NCBI GenBank assembly: GCA_016858145.1
Contig: JAEHOE010000034.1
Location: forward strand, 902,972-966,971
From: Edaphochlamys debaryana
Lineage: Eukaryota > Chlorophyta > Chlorophyceae > Chlamydomonadales
Reading direction: 5' to 3'
DNA length: 64,000 nucleotides
In this document: in pieces, positions 56,016 through 64,000 of the stretch
How the letters are laid out: every line of letters begins with the position of its first letter
Position numbering within the stretch: the first letter of the stretch is position 1
The notes under the pieces: model-generated
The model's input: only the letters and a program-made list of their open reading frames with translations
The model's database searches: none
Told to the model about the DNA's origin: nothing
Made by a program: the position numbers and the translations under genes

Positions 56016-59000
56016 ATGGCAGATAAGGCGAACTCACCTCCGCGACCACGCGCCCGTGGGCGTCCGAGGCTTCATTCTGCGTTTACCATCGACGCTAATG
56101 GAAACACAATCCTTGCGGAGATGGGGACCACCGGCGGGGTGCAGACAGCAGCGCCCGTAGGCGGAATACCATCCGGACCTCCCGGAGCGCCTACATTGTC
56201 AGAAGCAGTAGCACAGGACATTACTGCGGCTGGAGAGGACACTCCTCCACCCCCTGGCGACGAGGAGTGGCGGAGCCCGGAGCCCGCAGTCAGCCCGGCA
56301 CCTCGCGCTGTGGAGTGGCGCACCGCGTTCACGTGCTGTGCGCCTTGCGGGTGTCCGTCTTTCATGACCCCTGAGCTGGCGGCGTACGTTAACGCCTGCC
56401 AGACCATTTGCGGTGATGACTTGCCCGCTCCCGTGGCCACGACGGCAACGAAGACTGTATACTGCCTCCCCACTGCTAGACCAGTGCGGGAGTTCGTCTT
56501 CACCACCTTCAGGACCGTGCAGCTCGCGGATGGCCCGCATGTGCTCTCTTGGTGCACTTGCGAGAGCTCCTGTTCCTCGAAAGCACGGCTTTTTGACCGC
56601 GATTCGCTGCCTGGGTGGCCTCGAGCTGCCGTGCTCGAAGAAGCAATGCACGCATGCGTGCACGCCCGGGCGCTCCAGGTGTGAACAATTGTTTGTGGCC
56701 TCACGGTTGGGTACTGGACTAATGGACTAATCTCACTGATTTTGGCTTCGCAGGTCTGGTGCGGCTGGCGCCGAAGGTCTTTCGAGGAGCTGCACCCGCC
56801 CGCGCGGGACTTCCAGGCCGGGCCTCCCCCACCACGGCACGAGCTGTCTTTCCCAGGGGCGGATGACCACATGCGCTGCGTATGGGTTGCTGGAGATCCT
56901 CTCTCCACCGACGCAGCTGTTGTCTATCAGCGCAGCGGCATCTTCCGCTGTACGGCATGCTCCGCAGGCAAGGCGTGCCGACACGTACGTCAGCATACCG
57001 CCTGCGGGCTCGCAGGCCATGCCGGCGTGCCTATGGATGCTGCCGACGGCTCTCCAGATGATGACAGCATTGCTGAACTCGACAAACTTATCAGCAGCTT
57101 CTTGGACGAGGACGGGAAACTGAGAGTCACTGCCAAAAGCAGGGTGCGCTTGGGCCTACGGTTCGTGTCGGGGTGGGTCGGGCAGCCTCACCACCCTGCC
57201 GCGTCAAGCGCTTGCTCGGATTCTTACCCCTACCGCGCTTCGTCCACGCTACCTCCCCCAGGCACGCATTCTCGATGGGCTTGTGCATCGTGGTGTCCAG
57301 CGTGTTTACCCAGAGCACTCGTCGTTGTCCTGCGAGCTCCTCCCGCAACCAAAACCTGGCCAGGCCTGCGACAAGTGCAAGGCCCCTTGGGAAGGGGCAT
57401 CGCGCCACCGCTCAAACTGCACCGTCTACGGCATGTCTTGGTTTCGTGAAGTGGAGGTTTCCCACCTGAGGTGCAAGACGCCCAACTGCACAGGACGATT
57501 GCACTTCGACGGCGGCGAGATGGGGATACTCAACCTCAACGACACGGACCTGTTCAGCCATGAACTGCTTCAATGGTAAGCATGGAAGCCTCTAGCGACC
57601 CCTGGAGCCCACCCAGCCCTGGGCCCGTCGCCTGGGCCCGTCGCCTGGGCCCGTCGCCGGGACCCGAGCCCCCACGCCTCTCAATCTGAGTCCATTCAGT
57701 CCTTTGTTGCTGTGGCCCGCAGGTATAGCATCCAGCTCGCAACCACCCGAGTTCCGTTCTACTCACTCTGGGTGGCCGTGGTGAAGTCGTACGTGTCGCG
57801 TGGCCTGCTTGCGCCTGGGTCCCCAGAGGAGCTGTACTACGCCAACAAGCGCGCTGTGTAAGCCTGCTTCATTGTCCACTGACAATGTTGGGGCCTGTGC
57901 GCAGACTCAACCTTTTCTTTCGTCCCCACCGCTTTCGTCCCCACAGCTTCCAGGCTGCTTGGCTCAATTACATCGCCTTGCAGGACCTCGACTACACGCC
58001 GGCCTTCACGTGCAGTTGCCCTGGCGGACAGTGTGATGCCGTGATTGCTGACGGCATCATGGTTGGGATGAAGAAGGAGAAGGTGGGTGCGTTCAAGCAT
58101 GATCCGTTCATCGGGGTTGGCCTAATGACAGCGTTTGACACGCAGAGCCACCTGGTGAAGCCGTGGGGGCCCAGCCCCAGCGAGGAAGCTCGGGCGGGCT
58201 CGTTGCACAGTGGCCGCTCTTTTCTTGCCGTCCCTGCTCTCCGATCAACACTCAAGAAGTTGTGCGAGTCGGAGTCTGTCAGGATCTCCACGGATGAGTA
58301 TGAGCGCTTCTGGATGGCACTGGACACGCAGGCTGGGCTCCGCCAGTACCTGGTGGGCAGGGTTGGAGGGCGATGGAGGGAGGGAGCGGCAGCTTAGCTA
58401 GGAGAGGAGGGCTCAGACATTGATTATCACTGTCTTACGAAGGCGAAGTCTTGGCCAACGGCTTCCGCCCCTTCCCCACCCTCACGCCCTTGTGCTGCAG
58501 TCCGACTTCAAGTCGACCACGGTGGACGGGGTATGCATCGACGCGCCAGCTGGTGTGCGACAGCTCTTGCGCGCCATTGCTTCTGAAAGCCCAGTGTGCG
58601 CTTTCATCCCATTCGCCGTCCACACGTGGCTTGAGCGAGCGTTGCAGCCAGAGCAGCCCTTACCTGGGCCAGCAGAGCTCCTTCAGCTGGCGGTGAGGAT
58701 GTTGCCTGAATCTTTCCATCTCCCAGTGGTAAACCTGCTCCTAATGAGAGGCCCTTTCCCTCCATCCCCACAGAACGAAGCGCCTTTGCTGAGCAGCTTT
58801 GTGATGGAGGAGACTGCATGCCGCGGTAGCCGCGGCTCTGGCGGCTCGAGTGGCTTCTTGCACCCAAGAGCCATGGCCCTACTCAGCAAGTTGCTGGAGC
58901 TTGCTCGGGCCGCATATGACGCTGCCAACCCTGCCGCCTACGGCAAAGCTACAAAGGACAGGGCTGCGCGTGATGCGCAGGCCCACCAGGACCCTGCGCT

Positions 59001-59695
59001 GTCCGGTAGGATGAGTGAGGAGCAGGGGCACGGGGCGGCTTTGGCTGTCTACCTGGCACCTCCAATGAAACTGTCCTTCTCCTTGACCCCTCTTCACAGA
59101 CGCGGGGCCTGACCTGGAGTTGCTGGGCCCAGATGCGGAGTTTCTGCGCACTGGCTTCTTTTACCCCTCCATGCCAAGGGTGCGCAGGCTGGGGCGGTAC
59201 CTGGCTGACTTTAAGAGCCAATCTACTGGCAGTGCTCGATGCACAAAGTATAAGTACGATGCTAAGAAGTTGACGCCTGGGCTCTTTGTGCTTCACTGTT
59301 TGAAGTGTGGCGCGTGCCTGGGGTTTCACATGATGCGTTCGGCTGAGTCGCCCCAGGCGCTTTTTGAAGTTTTGTACACTCGGTTTCCACGTTGCCCAAA
59401 GATCATAGTGTACGACAATAACTGCCACGGTCACGCATACTTCCTCAACCGCCAGCCGCGTTGGGCACGTAGCTCGTTATTCCTCATAGATAAGCTGCAT
59501 TTCGCGGGACACAGCGGTTGCTGCGGGGCATACAACATAGCGGCTTACCCGGAGCTGTCACAACTAAACTCACAACTTGCTGAGCAGCGAAACGCAAGGC
59601 TGGCTTTGCTCAAGTCCCATTGCGCATTCATGACTCAGCCCATGTTTTTGATATATGTGCGGTATTTTCTGTTTATGAGGGCTCTGCTTGATTGA
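56016..59695 (+). CDS. KDZ (Kyakuja-Dileera-Zisupton) transposase
   Basis: DDE transposase of a eukaryotic DNA transposon. Exons 56016-56678, 56754-57143, 57262-57575, 57723-57857, 57947-58352, 58501-58692, 58774-59005, 59100-59695; 975 aa, uninterrupted. The N-terminus is Pro-rich with an RGRPR AT-hook-like motif. Cysteine clusters follow (TCCAPCGC, CTCESSC), then a SWIM-like zinc motif (FRCTACSAGKACRHV, ~310), a second cluster (CDKCKAPW ... LRCKTPNC) and FTCSCPGGQCDAVIADG, with the first catalytic Asp near 536. The second Asp is in IIVYDNNCHGHAYFLNR (~883), followed by LIDKLHFAGHSGC. The Glu is in LNSQLAEQRNARL (~939), then MTQPMFLIYVRYFLF. This end matches the typical KDZ 'YDxxC ... HxxGH ... 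LNSQ-EQ-N' block. A full set of catalytic residues and a long spliced frame suggest a recently active copy. Its 3' end is tandemly repeated downstream. Confidence 0.88.
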
Positions 59696-60806
59696 TTATT
59701 GAGTGAGCATCCGGGTTAACACTCACGCGCTGGACCCCCTGCGCCGCTGCGGACCTGGCGGCGGCGACGGCCTGCGCTGGAGTGCGGAGCGCTGGACCCC
59801 CCTGCGCCGCTGCGGACCTGGCGGCGGCGGCGGCCTGCGCCGGAGGGCGTTGCGCTGGAGGCCCCTTCACCGCTGCGGAGCTGGCGGCGGCGACGGCATG
59901 CGCTGGAGTGCGGAGCGCTGGACCCCCTGTGCCGCTGCGGACCTGGCGGCGGCGGCGGCCTGCGCTGGAGTGCGGAGCGCTGGACCCCCTGTGCCGCTGA
60001 GGGCGTTGCGCTGGAGGCCCCTTCACCGCTGCGGAGCTGGCGGTATCCGCCGGTCCACAGGGTTGGTTCAACCCTTCCTGCCGTCGGTGTTTCTCAACAC
60101 CATCACCCCAGGCTTCGCTGACGCTTGCGGTATTGAGCCTTGCCCACACTCGCAGCAACGATGAAGCGGCTTCACCAGGATTGTGCTCCAGTGCAGGGCA
60201 GCGGAATGCGTTGGAGGCCACTTCTTCGTGCCCTGCCGCCGGGTGAGCTGTACAACGCACATGTGCCGATGTGGCGGCTGTAGGATGGACTAGAATAATG
60301 GGGTTTGGACTGCCTGTGCCGGTTGACCTGGAGCAAGGGGCGGTCAGCGCGTCCACCCGTATGGTGGAGGCAGGATAAGCTGCGGTAGAGCCCTGTGCCG
60401 GTGTGGCCACTGCAGGATGGACTGGGGGGTGGATCAGCATAGCTCTCGGCTCGGCTCCCGTTGTGGCGGCGGCAGGCTGGGCTGCGGTTGTGGGGCGGCG
60501 GACTTTGAGGCGGCTCTGCCACACGCCTCCAGCCTATCCTGCCGCCTTCAATCCGGTTTGACGACCGCAGGATAGGCTGGAGGCATGTGGCGGCAGAATA
60601 CGGCTTGGGGGTGCACTGTCGACAGGCCCCTTTCGCAGGCACCGCAATGCCCCGTTTCGCCCGGCCTGCGTCCGGCAGCCACGGACCCGGCGATGGGCAC
60701 AGCCACTGGAAGGAGCGGTGTGGGTCCCGGCAGCGATGTCACTGGCGGAGGCGTTGGCGAGGAGAGGTGACGCACTGCTGGGAGGCCCCCTGTGCCGCTG
60801 CGGACC
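59627..60806 (+). repeat. Tandem unit 1: KDZ 3' end + minisatellite + hairpin block
   Basis: Starts at ttcatgactcagcccatg inside the last transposase exon. It includes the transposase stop, about five 63-bp minisatellite copies (59730-60040), a ~750-bp unique block with a hairpin, and ends at gccgctgcggacc, where unit 2 begins. Length 1180 bp. Confidence 0.9.
60518..60591. repeat. Long hairpin in tandem unit 1
   Basis: A ~26-bp stem: gcctccagcctatcctg (60525-60541) pairs exactly with caggataggctggaggc (60568-60584) and the pairing extends outward with one mismatch. The loop is ~22 bp. The same hairpin occurs in unit 2. Confidence 0.9.
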
Positions 60807-62126
60807 TTCATGACTCAGCCCATGTTTTGATATATGTGCGGTATTTTTTGTTATGAGGGCTCTGCTTGAATTGATTGTTGAGTGAGCATCCGGGTTAACA
60901 CTCACGCGCTGGACCCCCTGTGCCGCTGGGGACCTGCCGTCGGCGGCGGCATGCGCCGGAGCGCGGAGCGCTGGACCCCCCTGCGCCGCTGGGGACCTGC
61001 CGTCGGCGGCGGCATGCGCTGGAGGGCGTTGCGCTGGAGGCCCCTTCACCGCTGCGGACCTGCCGTCGGCGGCGGCATGCGCCGGAGTGCGGAGCACTGG
61101 ACCCCCCTGCGCCGCTGCGGACCTGGCGGCGGCGACGGCATGCGCTGGAGTGCGGAGCGCTGGACCCCCTGCGCCGCTGCGGACCTGGCGGCGGCGACGG
61201 CCTGCGCTGGAGTGCGGAGCGCTGGACCCCCTGTGCCGCTGAGGGCGTTGCGCTGGAGGCCCCTTCACCGCTGCGGAGTTGGCGGTATCCGACGGTCCAC
61301 AGGGTTGGTTCAACCCTTCCTGCCGTCGGTGTTTCTCAACACCATCACCCACAGGCTTCGCTGACGCTTGCGGTATTGAGCCTTGCCCACACTCGCAGCA
61401 ACGATGAAGCGGCTTCACCAGGATTGTGCTCCAGTGCAGGGCAGCGGAATGCGTTGGAGGCCACTTCTTCGTGCCCTGCCGCGGGTGAGCTGTACAACGC
61501 ACATGTGCCGATGTGGTGGCTGTAGGGATGGACTAGAATAATGGGGGTTTGGACTGCCTGTGCTTGTCTGGCGGCGACCGCATGCCTTCGAACAGAAACC
61601 CATGCACCCCACCCATGTTGCTGTCCCGTCGTCGGCAGCAGGTTGACCTGGAGCAAGGGGCCGGTCAGCGCGTCACCCGTATGGGTGGAGGCAGGATAAG
61701 CTGCGGTAGAGCCCGTGCCGGGTTGGCCACTGCAGGAGTGGACTGGGGGGGTGGATCAGCATAGCTCTCGGCTCGGCTCCCGTTGTGGCGGCGGCAGGCT
61801 GGGCTGCGGTTGTGGGGCGGCGGACTTTGAGGCGGCTTTGCCACACGCCTCCAGCCTATCCTGCCGCCTTCAATCCGGTTTGACGACCGCAGGATAGGCT
61901 GGAGGCATGTGGCGGCAGAATACGGCTAGGGAGTGCACTGTCGACAGGCCCCTTTCGCAGGCACCGCAATGCCCCGTTTCGCCCGGCCTGCGTCCGGCAG
62001 CCATGGACCCGGCGATGGGCACAGCCACTGGAAGGAGCGGTGTGGGTCCCGGCAGCGATGTCACTGGCGGAGGCGTTGGCGAGGAGAGGTGACGCACTGC
62101 TGGAGCCCCCTGTGCCGCTGCGGACC
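60807..62126 (+). repeat. Tandem unit 2
   Basis: 1320 bp, same order as unit 1. The 70-bp transposase 3' fragment has lost its frame (a t-run shortened near 60826). About six minisatellite copies lie at 60909-61285, then the unique block, which has an extra ~50-bp segment near 61565-61640 compared with unit 1, then the hairpin. Confidence 0.9.
61840..61913. repeat. Long hairpin in tandem unit 2
   Basis: Second copy of the hairpin at 60518-60591, with the same stem and loop. Confidence 0.9.
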
Positions 62127-64000
62127 TTCATGACTCAGCCCATGTTTTTGATATATGTGCGGTATTTTTTGTTTATGAGGGCTCTGCTTGATTGATTGTT
62201 GAGTGAGCATCCGGGTTAACACTCACGCGCTGGACCCCCTGTGCCGCTGGGGACCTGCCGTCGGCGGCGGCATGCGCCGGAGCGCGGAGCGCTGGACCCC
62301 CCTGCGCCGCTGGGGACCTGCCGTCGGCGGCGGCATGCGCTGGAGGGCGTTGCGCTGGAGGCCCCTTCACCGCTGCGGACCTGCCGTCGGCGGCGGCATG
62401 CGCCGGAGTGCGGAGCACTGGACCCCCCTGCGCCGCTGCGGACCTGGCGGCGGCGACGGCATGCGCTGGAGTGCGGAGCACTGGACCTCCCTGCGCCGCT
62501 GCGGACCTGCCGTCGGCGGCGGCATGCGCCGGAGTGCGGAGCACTGGACCCCTGCGCCGCTGCGGACCTGGCGGCGGCGACGGCATGCGCTGGAGTGCGG
62601 AGCGCTGGACCCCCCTGCGCCGCTGCGGACCTGGCGGCGGCGACGGCATGCGCTGGAGTGCGGAGCACCGGACCCCCCTGTGCCGCTGCGGACCTGGCGG
62701 CGGCGGCATGCGCCGGAGTGCGGAGCACTGGACCCCCTCTGCGCCGCTGCGGACCTGGCGGCGGCGACGGCATGCGCTGGAGTGCGGAGCGCTGGACCCC
62801 CCTGCGCCGCTGCGGACCTGGCGGCGGCGACGGCATGCGCTGGAGTGCGGAGCACTGGACCCCCTGTGCCGCTGCGGACCTGGCGGCGGCGACAGCCTGC
62901 GCTGGAGTGCGGAGCACTGGACCCCCTGCGCCGCTGCGGACCTGCCGTCGGCGGCGGCATGCGCCGGAGTGCGGAGCACTGGACCCCCCTGCGCCGCTGC
63001 GGACCTGGCGCGGCGACGGCATGCGCTGGAGTGCGGAGCGCTGGACCCCCCTGCGCCGCTGCGGACCTGGCGGCGGCGACGGCATGCGCTGGAGTGTGTG
63101 GGGGGGCGTGAGCACTGGACCCCCTGTGCCGCTGCGGACCTGGCGGCGGCGGCATGCGCCTGAGTGCGGAGCACTGGACCCCCCCCCCTGCCGCTGCGGA
63201 CCTGGCGGCGGCGACGGCATGCGCTGGAGTGCGGAGCGCTGGACCCCCTGCGCCGCTGCGGACCTGGCGGCGGCGACGGCATGCGCTGGAGTGGCGGAGC
63301 ACTGGACCCCCTGTGCCGCTGCGGACCTGGCGGCGGCGGCGGCATGCGCTGGAGTGCGGAGCGCTGGACCCCTGTGCTGCTGCGGACCTGGCGCGGCGAC
63401 GGCATGCGCTGGAGTGCGGAGCACTGGACCTCCTGCGCCGCTGCGGACCTGGCGGCGGCGACGGCCATGCGTTGGAGTGCGGAGCGCTGGACCCCCTGCG
63501 CGCTGCGGACCTGGCGTAGGCGACGGCATGCGCTGGAGTGCGGAGCACTGGACCTCCCTTCGCCGCTGCGGAGCTGGCGTAGGCGACGGCATGCGCTGGA
63601 GTGCGGAGCGCTGGACCCCCTGTGCCGCTGCGGACCTGGCGGCGGCGACAGCCTGCGCAGGAGTGCGGAGCACTGGACCTCCCTGCGCCGCTGCGGACGG
63701 CGGCGGCGCGACGGCATGCGCTGGAGTTCGGAGCACTGGACCTCCCTGCGCCGCTGCGGACCTGGCGGCGGGCGACGGCATGCGCTGGAGTGCGGAGCGC
63801 TGGACCCCCTGTGGCCGCTGGGGACCTGCCGTCGGCGGCGGCATGCGCCGGAGTGCGGAGCACTGGACCCCCCTGTGCCGCTGCGGACCTGGCGGCGGCG
63901 GCGGCATCGCCGGAGGCGTTGCGCTGGGGCCCCCTTCACCGCTGCGGAGCTGGCGGTATCCGCCGGTCCACAGGAGCGGGGGGTAGCGCCGCGGGGACCG
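62127..64000 (+). repeat. Tandem unit 3 (continues past window)
   Basis: Begins with the same transposase 3' fragment, then carries a greatly expanded minisatellite, and near 63940-63975 re-enters the unique block (ggtatccgccggtccacagg) before the window ends. Confidence 0.88.
62229..63935 (+). repeat. 63-bp minisatellite, about 27 copies
   Basis: The unit starts ctggaccccc and ends gtgcggagcg, with ctgcgccgctgcggacc and ggcatgcgctgg inside. The common period is 63 bp, with 60-62 bp variants from small deletions. A second unit type has gacctgccgtcggcggcggc. Because the repeat lacks stop codons, several frames on both strands stay open for hundreds of codons; these are not genes. Homologous short arrays are at 59730-60040 and 60909-61285. 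Confidence 0.93.

Noticed and set aside
60809..60880. Transposase 3' fragments in units 2 and 3 as separate genes
   Set aside because: Only ~70 bp with frame changes; they are the leading edges of tandem repeat units.
62173..63986. Very long open frames on both strands (up to 588 codons)
   Set aside because: They lie wholly in the 63-bp minisatellite and exist in several frames at once. They have no start context or splice structure.

Overview
This window is nuclear DNA from a green alga of the Chlamydomonadales, most likely the volvocine lineage. The evidence is very GC-rich coding sequence with strong GC-ending codon bias, genes broken into many short exons by introns of about 100-400 bp with pyrimidine-rich acceptors, a pherophorin gene with (SP)n rods, a second hydroxyproline-rich glycoprotein, TGTAA-type poly(A) signals and a KDZ-class transposon. 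All gene models below were assembled by eye from splice sites, reading-frame phase and protein family resemblance. No alignment or expression data were available.

Layout. 1-5543 (-): plastid diaminopimelate decarboxylase, whose last exon runs off the left edge. 5850-10209 (+): plastid Old Yellow Enzyme of the YqjM class, sharing a 306-bp divergent promoter with the decarboxylase. 11455-13904 and 15152-17516 (+): tandem paralogues of a leucine-rich, F-box-like protein with a 449-bp hAT-type MITE between them. 19525-21009 (-) and 21658-23273 (+): a head-to-head pair of paralogous secreted eight-cysteine proteins. 24522-27665 (+): PH-domain protein with a disordered tail carrying tryptophan-acidic motifs. 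29560-33031 (+): isoprenylcysteine methylesterase. 34303-38402 (+): 17-exon secreted lectin-like protein. 40117-41660 (+): two-domain pherophorin. 42696-47381 (-): membrane-anchored hexokinase, divergent from 47802-49536 (+), a gankyrin/PSMD10-like ankyrin protein. 50677-52507 (-): cysteine-rich HRGP whose promoter and first exon form one arm of a roughly 1.05-kb inverted duplication (52115-53166 and 53757-54806). 56016-59695 (+): complete-looking KDZ transposase gene. 59627-64000: three tandem copies of a unit containing the transposase 3' end, a 63-bp minisatellite and a hairpin. The minisatellite expands to about 27 copies at the right edge.

The genes do not form one pathway. The left part is plastid metabolism (lysine synthesis, flavin-dependent enone reduction). 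The middle and right are rich in secreted or extracellular-matrix proteins (eight-Cys pair, lectin-like, pherophorin, HRGP) mixed with housekeeping genes (ICME, hexokinase, gankyrin).

The most unusual features are: (i) repeated small tandem duplications that copy an exon/intron boundary into the neighbouring intron, seen at four exons in three genes; (ii) the head-to-head eight-Cys secreted pair, whose cysteine order resembles the plant lipid-transfer-protein motif; (iii) the KDZ element with its tandemly amplified 3' end; (iv) the inverted duplication of the HRGP promoter and first exon; and (v) five GC-AG introns.
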